From: Pseudarthrobacter defluvii
GTDB lineage: Bacteria; Actinomycetota; Actinomycetes; Actinomycetales; Micrococcaceae
Direction: 5' to 3'
NCBI RefSeq assembly: GCF_030323865.1
Contig: NZ_CP066362.1
Coordinates: 744,001 to 808,000, forward strand
Length of the DNA: 64,000 bases
In this document: positions 42,051 to 52,775 of the stretch, one piece after another
How the letters are laid out: each line of letters begins with the position of its first letter
Position numbering within the stretch: position 1 is the stretch's first letter
Notes under the pieces: generated by a model
The model's input: only the letters and a program-made list of their open reading frames with translations
Told to the model about the DNA's origin: nothing
Databases searched by the model: none
Translations under genes and position numbers: made by a program

Positions 42051-43367
42051 TTGAATACAGTTTCCGCCGCTACCGGGCTTGAATACGCCAACCTCAGCGA
42101 CGCCGACTTCGAGGCCTTCGCCCTGAAGCATCCGCAGAACAGCTTCCTGCAGTCCATCGACTTTGCCCGCTTCCAGCGTGCCCGCGGCCAGCAGGTGGAG
42201 CTCTTCGGGGTCCGTCGCGACGGCGAGCTCGTGGCCGCCGGAAAGCTCAACTTCACCACCACCCGGCTGGGCTACACCGTCTGTGAATGCGCCAAGGGCC
42301 CCCTCATGGACTACACGGACCGGAACCTGGTGGGTGCCGTCGTCGAACTTCTCCGCAAGCACGCGGCAGGGCGGAAAGCTGCCGAACTGCGGATCTCGCC
42401 CAACATCCGGTACATCGCCCGGGACGCCGACGGCGCGGAGCACCCAGACATCGAGGACAACCGCCCACTGGTGGCCGACCTGGAGCGAATTGGATTCCAG
42501 CACCAGGGCCTGGACATGAACTTCGTGAACGTCAACTGGATGTTCATCAAAAACCTCGTGGGCATCCAGGACGCCGAGGAACTGATCATGGGCACCAGCT
42601 ACCGGACCCGGAAAGCCATCCGGAAAGCCGAAAAGAACGGCGTCTTCCTGGAGCAGGCCACCCTGGAAACACTGGATGATTTTTACGGCGCCGTGAGCCG
42701 CGCCGGTGACGAAAAGGGCTTTGTCTACCGCGAACGCGCCTACTACGAGCACCTGCTCCGCACCACGTCGCCCGAATTCACCAAGCTCATGATGGCCAAG
42801 ATCGACATTCCGGCCTACCGCAAATCCATTACGGAGCGCCTGGCCGAGGAATCGGCCACCGCGGCCGACCTCCGCCGCGAGGTGGAGGAAACGGGCAGCA
42901 AAAAGAAAGTCAACCGGCTCAAAGTGGTCCAGGACCTGGTGGACAGCTACGAGCGGAGCCTGAAGGACATCGAACGCTTCCCCGACTCCGTAGGGACCGC
43001 CACCGTGGCCGCCATCCACTTCGTCTGCTACGGCGACGAGGTGGTGTGCGTCATCGGCGGCACCGTCCAGGACTACATCTACTTCAACGGTGCAACCTCC
43101 CTGTACTGGGGGATGATGCTGCACGCGCTGGAGAAGGGGTACCCCCGCTACAACTTCTACGGCACCTTCGGCATCTCCGGGCAGGACGAGGAAGGCCACG
43201 GCGGCTACGAATTCAAGAAGGGATTCGGCGGCGAAGTGATCCAGCTGGTGGGCGACTTCGTCCTGCCGGTGCGGCCCGCAGTCTTCCACGCGAACCGGGT
43301 AGCCAGGGCCGCCGCTGGCGCCGCCCGTACCATCCTGGGGAAGCTGCCCCTGAAGCGCGGAGCCTGA
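42051..43367 (+). CDS. Fem-type aminoacyltransferase with coiled-coil arm
   Basis: 438-residue FemA/FemB-class transferase, second in tandem. It has the two-GNAT core (QNSFLQSIDFARFQRARGQQ; MGTSYRTRKAIRKAEKNGVF; YPRYNFYGTFGISGQDEEGH) and, unlike its neighbour, a helical arm at about residues 255-310 (SATAADLRREVEETGSKKKV) typical of FemA. The start is set at TTG 42051 with AGAAGG upstream; the GTG at 42006 lacks a site. The two copies are diverged, so each may add a different residue. They precede the threonine/serine exporter. Confidence 0.87.
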   Translation: MNTVSAATGLEYANLSDADFEAFALKHPQNSFLQSIDFARFQRARGQQVELFGVRRDGELVAAGKLNFTTTRLGYTVCECAKGPLMDYTDRNLVGAVVELLRKHAAGRKAAELRISPNIRYIARDADGAEHPDIEDNRPLVADLERIGFQHQGLDMNFVNVNWMFIKNLVGIQDAEELIMGTSYRTRKAIRKAEKNGVFLEQATLETLDDFYGAVSRAGDEKGFVYRERAYYEHLLRTTSPEFTKLMMAKIDIPAYRKSITERLAEESATAADLRREVEETGSKKKVNRLKVVQDLVDSYERSLKDIERFPDSVGTATVAAIHFVCYGDEVVCVIGGTVQDYIYFNGATSLYWGMMLHALEKGYPRYNFYGTFGISGQDEEGHGGYEFKKGFGGEVIQLVGDFVLPVRPAVFHANRVARAAAGAARTILGKLPLKRGA

Positions 43368-43429
43368 CCGGCGCACCACGCACCAACAACCAACCACGCA
43401 TCAACCACGCGTCCAGGGAGGAAGCGGGC

Positions 43430-44917
43430 ATGACTGACCGGCCCGAACGGCCACGGACCAGGCCTAAAACAGAAGGCCTGCCCAAGACGGAACCGCTGAC
43501 CCCTGCACAGATCCGGCAGGACGCCGCTGCCCGGCGCATGCTGCGCCGCCTGGTCCAGGGCGAAAACCCGCCCACGGCCCCGCTGAGCATCGTGGACCGG
43601 CTGGCGGGCAGCCCGTATGCCAACCCCACCATCCAGGTGGGCGGCGTGGACACCTCCGCCCGCAAGACCCTGGACTTCGCCCTTCACCTCGCGGAGACCA
43701 TGTTCCGCTACGGTGCCGGCGCCCTGGAAGTGGAAACCAGCATCATTGCCGTCACTGCCGCCCTGGGGTTGAAGAACATCGAGGTGGACATCACTAACCA
43801 GTCCGTCGGCATCAACTACGCGCCCAAGGACCAGACCCCCATCGCACTGCTGCGCGTGGTGCGCTCCTGGACCAACAACTACGCAGGCCTGGCGAAGGTG
43901 CACCAGCTGGTCACGGACATCGTGGCCGGCGGCGTAGGCCGCGACGAAGCGATCCGCAGGCTCAATGAGGCCATCACCAGCCCCAAGCCGTACCCGCGCT
44001 GGATGGTCACGGCCGCGTTCGGTGTTTTCGCTGCCGTGTTCGTGGGAGTGCTGGGCGGCGGTCCGGTGTCCTCGATCATCGCGTTTGTGGCCAACATCGG
44101 CATCAGCCTGCTGGCCAGGCAGCTGGGCCGGTGGCGGGTGCCGGACTTCTTCATCACCGCCAGTTGCTCGTTCGTGGTCACCATCCTGGCCCTGCTGCTG
44201 TGGCAGTTCGGATTGACCGCCTCGCCGTCCATCGTGGTGGTGGGCGGCATCCTCCTCCTCCTGCCCACCGGGCGCCTGGTGTCCTCCGTGCAGGACGCCA
44301 TCAACGGCTTCCCCGTGACGGCGGCGGGACGGTTCCTGTCCACGCTGCTGACCTTCGGCGCCATCGTGGCAGGAATCGCCGTTGCCTTCGTGGTGGGGGA
44401 GCTGACAGGGCTGCAACGCATTGACGTCACGCAGACGTTCCCGCCTGCCTACGATCTCTGGGTCCTTGTCGTCTTCGTGGCCGCGGCGGTGATGGCCATC
44501 GGCATCACCGAACAGACCACGTGGAAGCTGCTGCTGCCCACGGCGGCCGTGGGCGTGGCCGGCTACCTGGTGCTGCTCGGCTGCGGTTTGCTGGGGATCG
44601 GCGACCGGTTCTCACCGGCCATCGCGGCCGTCGTCATTGGCCTGCTGGCCAGGGTGGTGGCCCTGCGGATGGGCGCGCCACAGCTGGTGGTCGCTGTACC
44701 CGCGGCGCTGATCCTGCTGCCGGGCCTCACAATTTTCCGTTCCATGTACGTGCTCACCGTTGAAGAAGCCGAGATCCTGGCCGGCGCCGGAGGGATGCTC
44801 AGTGCCGGGGCCATCGTGCTGGGCACGGCCGGCGGCATCGTCCTGGGCGATGTCCTGGCCCGTCCACTCACCCGCAGCCTGGCCAGCAACGAGCGCCGCC
44901 GGGCCCGCCGCCGCTAG
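43430..44917 (+). CDS. thrE: Threonine/serine exporter, ThrE family
   Basis: 495-residue ThrE-family exporter. After an 80-residue hydrophilic N-terminus, the cytosolic DUF1212 domain (LDFALHLAETMFRYGAGALE; VEVDITNQSVGINYAPKDQT-like block) is followed by about ten membrane segments, then a basic tail ending in RRRARRR. The Corynebacterium ThrE protein exports L-threonine and L-serine by proton motive force. AGGGAGGA seven bases before the ATG at 43430 decides the start. It lies 62 bp after the second Fem gene and may be co-transcribed with it. Confidence 0.91.
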   Translation: MTDRPERPRTRPKTEGLPKTEPLTPAQIRQDAAARRMLRRLVQGENPPTAPLSIVDRLAGSPYANPTIQVGGVDTSARKTLDFALHLAETMFRYGAGALEVETSIIAVTAALGLKNIEVDITNQSVGINYAPKDQTPIALLRVVRSWTNNYAGLAKVHQLVTDIVAGGVGRDEAIRRLNEAITSPKPYPRWMVTAAFGVFAAVFVGVLGGGPVSSIIAFVANIGISLLARQLGRWRVPDFFITASCSFVVTILALLLWQFGLTASPSIVVVGGILLLLPTGRLVSSVQDAINGFPVTAAGRFLSTLLTFGAIVAGIAVAFVVGELTGLQRIDVTQTFPPAYDLWVLVVFVAAAVMAIGITEQTTWKLLLPTAAVGVAGYLVLLGCGLLGIGDRFSPAIAAVVIGLLARVVALRMGAPQLVVAVPAALILLPGLTIFRSMYVLTVEEAEILAGAGGMLSAGAIVLGTAGGIVLGDVLARPLTRSLASNERRRARRR

Positions 44918-44961
44918 CGTGGTTCCGGCGCCGCTAACCCAGGCGCCGCAGCTTGCGGGAC

Positions 44962-45801
44962 CTAGATCTGGCCGACCGGCAGTTTCTTCTCGGCCTGGAA
45001 CACATCCTCCACGCGGCCCTGCGCCCAGTATCCGGACAGGGACACCTGCCGGCGCTCCAGGCCGCGCTGTTTGAAGAACACCTCGCGCAAGGCCTTCATG
45101 TACCCGCGTTCGCCGTGTGCAAAGACGTCCACGGTACCGGCCGGCCACTCGGCGTCCGCCACGGCGCTGACCAGCAGGTCGCCGGAACCTGCCGGTGCCC
45201 CGTTGCGCGGCAGCCAGGTGATGTTCAGCCCGGCAGGGGCGGAAATGGGCTGGATATCGGCCTCGGAGCCGACCTCCAGGAAGGCCAGCCCCGTTGCCTC
45301 GGCCGGCAGCGACTCGATGCAGGCAGCGATGGCAGGCAGGGCCGCTTCATCCCCGGCAAAGAGGTACCAGTCAGCGTCCGGGTTGGGGTTGAAGGCGCCG
45401 CCGGGGCCGGTGAAGGTGAGCGTGTCGCCCGGCTGGGCGTTGGCCGCCCACGGTCCGGCGAGCCCTTCGTCGCCGTGGACCACGAAGTCGATGGCGAGCT
45501 CCCGGGCCTCCGGGTCCACCCAACGCAGCGTGTAGGTGCGGGTGAAGGGCCACTGCTCGCGCGGCATGGTTTCGCGGATGGCCCAAAGGTCAAGGGGGGA
45601 GGGGTACTGGACGCCGGGCTGTGGAAACACGATTTTCACGTACCGGTCCACAAACCCGTTGTTCGTGAAGTCGCTGAAGCCCTCGCCGCCGGCCACGATC
45701 CGGACCATGTGCGGCGACAGCTGCTCCTTGCGCAGCACCCTCAGGTTGACCTGGGGGCGGCTCTTCTTGGTGGCGCTGGTGGCGGCAGGGACAGTGCTCA
45801 T
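44962..45801 (-). CDS. Siderophore-interacting protein, FAD-binding ferric reductase
   Basis: 279-residue cytoplasmic flavoprotein of the SIP family. It reduces ferric siderophores to release iron inside the cell. The N-terminal FAD-binding barrel has RTYTLRWVDPEARELAIDFV, and the C-terminal domain has WYLFAGDEAALPAIAACIES and the SIP C-terminal HGERGYMKALREVFFKQRGL with SGYWAQGRVED. A 19-bp iron-box-like sequence overlaps the start codon, indicating IdeR/DtxR control. No siderophore synthesis or transport genes are adjacent. Confidence 0.92.
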   Translation of the reverse strand: MSTVPAATSATKKSRPQVNLRVLRKEQLSPHMVRIVAGGEGFSDFTNNGFVDRYVKIVFPQPGVQYPSPLDLWAIRETMPREQWPFTRTYTLRWVDPEARELAIDFVVHGDEGLAGPWAANAQPGDTLTFTGPGGAFNPNPDADWYLFAGDEAALPAIAACIESLPAEATGLAFLEVGSEADIQPISAPAGLNITWLPRNGAPAGSGDLLVSAVADAEWPAGTVDVFAHGERGYMKALREVFFKQRGLERRQVSLSGYWAQGRVEDVFQAEKKLPVGQI

Positions 45802-45819
45802 AAGGCAAGCCTAAGCTAG
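45801..45819 (-). promoter_or_regulatory. IdeR/DtxR-type iron box at the SIP start
   Basis: The 19-bp sequence agrees with the consensus TWAGGTWAGSCTWACCTWA at 16 of 19 positions. It runs from the SIP start codon back into the last codon of ung. Iron-loaded IdeR/DmdR should repress SIP when iron is plentiful. The match was scored by eye only. Confidence 0.7.
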
Positions 45820-46586
45820 GGCGACGGCGGCAGTTCCCAGGTTACGTCCAGCGCACCTTGTTCCCGCAGCAGTTGGTTGACGCGGCTGAACGGCCGGGAG
45901 CCAAAGAACCCGCGCGAAGCAGACAATGGACTGGGGTGGGCGCTGCTGACAGCGGGCGCTCCGGCCAGGAGCGGCCGGACGCCCTCGGCCTCCTTGCCCC
46001 ACAGCACCGCCACCAGCGGCATCCTGGACCCGTCCGCAGCTGTGCGGTTCGCCAGCGCGGTGACTGCCGCCGTCGTAATCTCCTCCCAGCCCTTGCCGCG
46101 ATGGGAACCCGCCGCCCCCGCCCGGACCGTGAGCACCCGGTTCAGGAGCAGTACGCCCTGGTTCGTCCAGGCCGACAGGTCGCCATGGACACGCGGCGGA
46201 ATGCCCAGGTCCGATTCCAGCTCCCGGTAAATGTTCACCAGGCTGCGGGGAAGCGGCCGGACGTGCGGCTCGACGGAAAACGACAGCCCGACGGCGTGTC
46301 CCGGCGTGGGGTAGGGGTCCTGCCCGACGATGAGCACCTTCACATCCGCCAGGGGCTGGCGGAAGGCGCGCAGGACGTTCGACGGCGGCGGGAGGATCTG
46401 GTGCCCGGCGGCCTCCTCTGCAGCAACGAAAGTGAGCACCTTCCGGAGTTGGCCTTCCACGCCGTGGAGGGCCGCGGCCCAGTCGGCTGCCATGAGCTCC
46501 GCGAGCGGGAGCTCGGCCAGGTCCGCGAAGCTGATGGCGTCCGCCGGTTCCTGCTGCAGCTCGAACAGCGCATCCGATTCAAACAT
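45816..46586 (-). CDS. ung: Uracil-DNA glycosylase, family 1
   Basis: 256-residue enzyme that excises uracil from DNA. The water-activating motif is [15 protein letters not shown] with Asp90, and the leucine-loop/His motif is [21 protein letters not shown] with His217. An N-terminal helical stretch of about 60 residues precedes the core. Its 3' end lies 14 bp before the SIP start, and the iron box overlaps the ung stop region. It is divergent from the DUF3263 gene. Confidence 0.95.
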   Translation of the reverse strand: MFESDALFELQQEPADAISFADLAELPLAELMAADWAAALHGVEGQLRKVLTFVAAEEAAGHQILPPPSNVLRAFRQPLADVKVLIVGQDPYPTPGHAVGLSFSVEPHVRPLPRSLVNIYRELESDLGIPPRVHGDLSAWTNQGVLLLNRVLTVRAGAAGSHRGKGWEEITTAAVTALANRTAADGSRMPLVAVLWGKEAEGVRPLLAGAPAVSSAHPSPLSASRGFFGSRPFSRVNQLLREQGALDVTWELPPSP

Positions 46587-46681
46587 CGTTCCATTGTTGC
46601 AGGCACTGCAAATGACACCCGTGTTATTCGGCCGGTAGCATGGGTGTAAGACATTGGCCGTAACCAGCGAAGGAGTGCGCC

Positions 46682-47011
46682 GTGGCGGAACCGGCCCGGG
46701 AACACCTGCCGGAGCAGGATCCAGGGAAGTCCCTCCTGGCGGATTTCACCCTCCGCGAGTCCTCCCTTTCCGAGCGCGAACAGCAGATGCTGGCCCTGGA
46801 ACGGCAGTGGTGGAAGTATGCGGGGGCCAAGGAACAGGCTATCCGCGAGCTGTTCGATCTCTCCGCAACCCATTACTACCAGCTCCTTAACGCGCTGATC
46901 GACCGCGAGGATGCCCTGGCCCACGATCCCATGCTGGTGAAGAGATTGCGTAGACTACGTACGTCGCGCCACCGTGCACGCACCGCCCGGCGCCTGGGAT
47001 CCGACGCTTAG
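46682..47011 (+). CDS. DUF3263 family protein
   Basis: 109-residue small soluble protein of the DUF3263 family, found in actinobacteria. It has a helix-turn-helix-like pattern ([20 protein letters not shown] followed by [20 protein letters not shown]) that suggests DNA binding, and an Arg-rich C-terminus ([18 protein letters not shown]). The GTG start has AAGGAG upstream. It begins a tight cluster with a LytR_C protein, a cold-shock protein and a binding protein. Function unknown. Confidence 0.87.
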   Translation: MAEPAREHLPEQDPGKSLLADFTLRESSLSEREQQMLALERQWWKYAGAKEQAIRELFDLSATHYYQLLNALIDREDALAHDPMLVKRLRRLRTSRHRARTARRLGSDA

Positions 47012-47061
47012 ACGCCCCAGGCCGGGACAACAGCCGCAATCAACAAGGATGTCCTTCCACC

Positions 47062-47697
47062 ATGACCAGATACGCCCGCGATGAATTCGACAAGGTCCCG
47101 GAGGCCGCGTCGCGACAAGGTGTCCACCGGACGGCTACGGCCCCGTCCCGCGTGCGGCTGTGGCCCATCCTTGCGGTGGGCGTTGCGGCCCTGGCCATTG
47201 GACTGGTCTCCTTCCTGATCCTTCCCAAGCTCGGCTTCAACACCACCGCCAGCCAGGCGTCGGCAACCGTTGAATCAGCCCCGCTGGCCGGAACCGGATC
47301 CACCCCTTCGCCCACCCAGTCCTCGTCTGCACCGGGGTCCGTCCCGGTGCCGTCCGCGTCGGCCGTACCAACCCAAAGCAGCGAGCCCGAGCCCACCGCT
47401 TCCGCCAGCCAGCAGGCCGTCGTCGACAAGACCCAGGCAGTGGCCGTCTACAACGCTGCCGGCACGGCAGGGCTGGCCAGCCGCGTGGGGGGCACGGTCC
47501 AGGCTGACGGCTGGCGGCTCGGCCAGGTAGGCAACTGGTCCGGCGCCCCGCAAAAGTCCTCCGTGATCTTCTATGCCGGCCCGCAGCAACTGGCCAGCGC
47601 GCAGGAGCTTGCAGGACTGTTGAACATTCCCACCGTGGTGAACAGCACCGAATTCCAGGTACCGCTCGTGGTTGTGCTCGGCCCGGGTTACCGGTAG
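47062..47697 (+). CDS. LytR C-terminal domain membrane protein
   Basis: 211-residue protein with one membrane anchor (about residues 35-58, LWPILAVGVAALAIGLVSFL). A Ser/Pro/Thr/Ala-rich linker (about 60-120) and an extracytoplasmic LytR_C domain (AVYNAAGTAGLASRVGGTVQ ... LVVVLGPGYR) follow. LytR_C is often fused to LytR-CpsA-Psr ligases that attach polymers to peptidoglycan, but here it stands alone, so a structural or regulatory envelope role is likely. It lies 50 bp after the DUF3263 gene and 6 bp before the csp gene. Confidence 0.86.
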   Translation: MTRYARDEFDKVPEAASRQGVHRTATAPSRVRLWPILAVGVAALAIGLVSFLILPKLGFNTTASQASATVESAPLAGTGSTPSPTQSSSAPGSVPVPSASAVPTQSSEPEPTASASQQAVVDKTQAVAVYNAAGTAGLASRVGGTVQADGWRLGQVGNWSGAPQKSSVIFYAGPQQLASAQELAGLLNIPTVVNSTEFQVPLVVVLGPGYR

Positions 47698-47703
47698 CCG
47701 CGC

Positions 47704-47910
47704 ATGGCACTGGGAACCGTGAAGTGGTTCAACGCTGAGAAGGGCTACGGCTTCATCACCGTTGACGGCTCCGGTGATGACGTCTTTGTCCACTGGTCCG
47801 CGGTCCAGGGGGAGGGTTACCGCGCCCTGGCTGAGGGCCAGCGGGTGCAGTTGGACATTGGCGAGGGCGAAAAGGGCCCGCAGGCAGAAAACGTCCGGCC
47901 CGCGCAATGA
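47704..47910 (+). CDS. Cold-shock protein, CspA family
   Basis: 68-residue single-domain cold-shock protein, an RNA chaperone that melts secondary structure. The RNP1 motif is KGYGFITV and the RNP2 region is DVFVHWS. The start lies 6 bp after the LytR_C gene, and its stop overlaps the next start by 4 bp (ATGA), so it is translated within this operon instead of from a long cold-regulated leader. Confidence 0.92.
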   Translation: MALGTVKWFNAEKGYGFITVDGSGDDVFVHWSAVQGEGYRALAEGQRVQLDIGEGEKGPQAENVRPAQ

Positions 47911-49178
47911 TGCCGGCTCACCACTCCCCAGTCCGCGTCCGCACAGCGCTTGCCGCGTCACTGGCGGGCCTCCTTTCCATGACGGCCTGCGCCGGCACCG
48001 GCGGCAACGCCAGGACAGAGCCCGCGGAGGCTTCGGGCGACGGCGTCCTCCGGGTGGGCCTGATCCTTGACAACACCGGCGACAACGCCTTCCTCAACGC
48101 ACCCCAGCTGGCGGCCGCCAAGGCAGCCATCCAGGACATCAACGCCGCCGGCGGACACAAGGGCCGGCCCGTGGAGCTGCTTCCGGTGCACCCGGACCAG
48201 GACACCGCAGCCCAGGCCAAGGACCTGGCGGCTGCCAAGGCGGACGTTGCCATTGGACCCACCGACTCCAGCCATGCAACCCCCGCCGTGGACATCCTGT
48301 CCCGCGCCCAAGTGCCGCTCATCTCCCCGGCCAACACCGCTGCCGGCCTCTCCACAAGCGCCAGTGGAGGCTACTATTTCCGGACGGCCGCAGCCGACGT
48401 CGCACAAGGGCCCGTGCTGGCAAAGCTCGCCAAGGACGCCGGTGCCGCCAGCATCAGCGTGCTGTACCAGCAGGGTGCCTACGGCAAGGACCTGTCGGCC
48501 GCCGTCACCGAAGCTGCCCAACAGTCCGGACTCAAGGTCCTGCCCGGGACGGGCTTCAATCCGGGGGATGGCGCCGAAGCCGCGCGCTCTGCCGCCAAAG
48601 CCACGCCGGACGCCGTCGTCCTGGTGGCCCGCGACGGCGCGCAGGGCGCATTGGCCGAACTCCACAATGCAGGGGTCAGCGGTTCGAAGGTCATCCTCAG
48701 CGACGGTGCCTTCGCCCGCTACGGATCCGCGCTGCCGTCCCGGGCCCTCGAAGGCGCGCGCGCCGTCATCCCGGGCCAGCTCCCCACGGCAGCCTTCCAG
48801 GGCAAACTGCTGGCGGTGGACCCCTCCCTGAAGGACGTCTCTTACGCTGCCGAAACCTATGACGCAGTTACGCTGGCGGCCCTCGCAGCGGCCCGGGCGC
48901 AGGATGACGCGGGCCGGTCCATTGCCGCGAACCTCATTCCGGTCTCCGGCGGAACGGCGACCTCCGGGGCAGGCACGCCGCAGGCTCCGTGCCTGAGTTA
49001 CAAGGAGTGCCTCGGCGGCCTCGCCGCCGGCCCGGACATTAATTACGACGGCGAATCCGGCCCGGTTGCCTTCGATACCAACGGGGACATCACCACGGCC
49101 GCCTTCTCCGTCTTCACCTACGGGGCTGACAACAACCCCAGCCCCACGGGGCACGAAACAGCTGGACACTCCGGCTGA
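47907..49178 (+). CDS. Type 1 ABC substrate-binding lipoprotein (LivJ-like)
   Basis: 423-residue solute-binding protein of the Leu/Ile/Val-binding (type 1 periplasmic) fold. The N-terminal signal ends at LLSMTACAG, giving a lipidated Cys at about residue 28. The domain shows [40 protein letters not shown] and [20 protein letters not shown]. There are no permease or ATPase genes nearby, so it may be a receptor rather than an importer component. It overlaps the csp gene by 4 bp. Confidence 0.86.
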   Translation: MMPAHHSPVRVRTALAASLAGLLSMTACAGTGGNARTEPAEASGDGVLRVGLILDNTGDNAFLNAPQLAAAKAAIQDINAAGGHKGRPVELLPVHPDQDTAAQAKDLAAAKADVAIGPTDSSHATPAVDILSRAQVPLISPANTAAGLSTSASGGYYFRTAAADVAQGPVLAKLAKDAGAASISVLYQQGAYGKDLSAAVTEAAQQSGLKVLPGTGFNPGDGAEAARSAAKATPDAVVLVARDGAQGALAELHNAGVSGSKVILSDGAFARYGSALPSRALEGARAVIPGQLPTAAFQGKLLAVDPSLKDVSYAAETYDAVTLAALAAARAQDDAGRSIAANLIPVSGGTATSGAGTPQAPCLSYKECLGGLAAGPDINYDGESGPVAFDTNGDITTAAFSVFTYGADNNPSPTGHETAGHSG

Positions 49179-49228
49179 TCGCCCTGGGCGAAGCGGCTGC
49201 GGCCAGCGCCTTGTCCGGCGTCTTATCG

Positions 49229-51103
<1,875 letters not shown>

Positions 51104-51135
51104 GCTTCCCGGCCGGGATTCCCTCCCGCCAACAG

Positions 51136-51174
51136 AAAAATGCGGCTCCCTCCTGGTGAGGGGGCCGCATTTTT
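51136..51174. terminator. bidirectional terminator after groEL
   Basis: AAAAATGCGGCTCCCTC pairs with GAGGGGGCCGCATTTTT with one mismatch and a CTGGT-type loop. Runs of A and T on both sides suit termination of both groEL and the convergent binding-protein gene. Confidence 0.92.
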
Positions 51175-51182
51175 GCTGCGGA

Positions 51183-52502
51183 TTACTTTCTGGCTGAATC
51201 CAGCATTCCCTGGACTTCCTTCGTGAAGGCTTCGGCGGCCGCCTGGGGCGTCAGCCGGTCATACAGCACTTCATCTGTGTAGCGCTTGATCACGTTCTGG
51301 ACGCTGCCCGCGCCCACCGGCGGTACCGGCGGCGCATCCTTGATATCCGGGGCGATGTCCTTCAGGAAGTTGACCACCGTGGTGTCAGCCGGCTTCAGCG
51401 AGGGCGTGATGGCGGCGACGATTTCGCTGTTGGTGGGCACACCCCTGTCCGTCATGAGAATTGCGCCGGCCTCCGGGCTGTTGGTGAGATAGTTGATGAA
51501 CTCTGCTGCCTCCTTGGGATGCTTGGAACGGGAGGAAGCGGACCAGAACATGGTGGGTTTGTAGTACATGCCGTTCTTGGCCGAAGCTCCGTCCACACTC
51601 GGGGCGCGCAGCATCTTGATGCTGCTTCCGGTGGTGGCTTCAAGCGAGCCCAGCTGGTTGGTCCACCACCATGCCATGCCCACCCGGTTGGTGCCGAAGA
51701 GGCTTTGCTCGAGGCTCGCCCCTGCGTCTTCCGTCGCGACGTTGGCCGGTGGGCTGGCCTTTGAGTCGCGCTGGTCCTTGAGCCGCTCCCAGAAGGAGGC
51801 AGCCGTGGCGGCCTGGAAGTCGAGCTTGCCGTCCTCTGAGTACAGGTTCTCGCCGTGCTGGCGGAGCCAAATGATCAGGTCGGCCTCGTTGCTGCCGTAT
51901 GCCGCTCCATAGTTCTTACCGTCGCCGGCGGCGCTGATCTTCGCGGCCGTGTCCGTGAAGTCCTTCCATGTCCAGGTCTTGTCGTCGGGAAGGGGAACGC
52001 CCGCCGCTTCAAACACCTTGGTGTTGGCCATGATGACATAGGCGTTCTGACCGGTGCTCAGTCCGTACTGCGCGCCACTGTACTGGCCTGATGCGAGTGC
52101 CTCCTTGTCCAACTTCGACGTGTCGATCCCGTTCTGCTTGGACAGGTCCAGCAGCGCGCCGCGGCCGCCGTATTCGGCAATGTACTTTTGGTCCATCTGA
52201 ATGACATCGGGCGCATCGTTGGCGGCGGTCTTGGTTGCCAGTTTGTCCCAGTAGCTGGACCATTCGCCCGGCTCGGTCTTGATCTTGATGTTTGGGTGGG
52301 ATGCTTCGAACGCGGCGATGACCTTGTTTGTCTGTCCGTTCAGGTATTCGTTGCCCCACCAGGTGAACCGCAGGGTCACCTGACCGTTGTCGCCGGACCC
52401 GCCGGATCCGCCGGCGGCGCCGCAGCCCGTGGCCAGGATGGATAGAGCCACAGCCGCAGCGCCAAGCTGAAACCTCCGGCGGCTTACTACTGGAATCGTC
52501 AT
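51183..52502 (-). CDS. Sugar-binding lipoprotein of an ABC importer
   Basis: 439-residue solute-binding protein family 1. The signal sequence is dibasic (VSRRRFQLGAAAVALSIL) and ends in the lipobox ATGC at about residue 27. The fold shows VTLRFTWWGNEYLNGQTNKV at the N-terminus and FWSASSRSKHPKEAAEFINY further along, as in multiple-sugar binding proteins. No permease or ATPase gene flanks it, so its partners are elsewhere; MsiK could be the ATPase. Two LacI-type boxes upstream suggest sugar-induced expression. Confidence 0.88.
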   Translation of the reverse strand: MTIPVVSRRRFQLGAAAVALSILATGCGAAGGSGGSGDNGQVTLRFTWWGNEYLNGQTNKVIAAFEASHPNIKIKTEPGEWSSYWDKLATKTAANDAPDVIQMDQKYIAEYGGRGALLDLSKQNGIDTSKLDKEALASGQYSGAQYGLSTGQNAYVIMANTKVFEAAGVPLPDDKTWTWKDFTDTAAKISAAGDGKNYGAAYGSNEADLIIWLRQHGENLYSEDGKLDFQAATAASFWERLKDQRDSKASPPANVATEDAGASLEQSLFGTNRVGMAWWWTNQLGSLEATTGSSIKMLRAPSVDGASAKNGMYYKPTMFWSASSRSKHPKEAAEFINYLTNSPEAGAILMTDRGVPTNSEIVAAITPSLKPADTTVVNFLKDIAPDIKDAPPVPPVGAGSVQNVIKRYTDEVLYDRLTPQAAAEAFTKEVQGMLDSARK

Positions 52503-52567
52503 TGATGTTCCCTTCGGTTGGTTTCTTCGCTCCGTGGCAGCCTTAGGTGACCAAGGATCTCGTCTCG

Positions 52568-52648
52568 AGAAACCGTTTTCTGAATTGGTGTGCTGCGATT
52601 CTTTCGCGCGACGGCATCCCCGTCAAGGGTATCCGGTAAGCGTTTTCC
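52568..52648 (-). promoter_or_regulatory. Paired LacI-type palindromes upstream of the SBP gene
   Basis: Box 1 (52568-52581) is AGAAACCGTTTTCT and box 2 (52635-52648) is GGTAAGCGTTTTCC. Both have the CG centre with AA/TT flanks of LacI-family operators. Centres are 67 bp apart, almost the same as the 66 bp of the arabinose pair. No regulator gene is adjacent. The rest of 52503-52775 contains no convincing gene. Confidence 0.55.
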
Positions 52649-52775
52649 GAAAATTTCATTGGGAAAGCTGGAGGAGGAGCCGGACGCGCAGCCCGAGCCT
52701 GCGGCAGAAACAGGAGGATGGGCTGCAGTACCTCCGCGGCAGCCCATTGTCAGCTGCTTCTGGCAGGATGGATTG

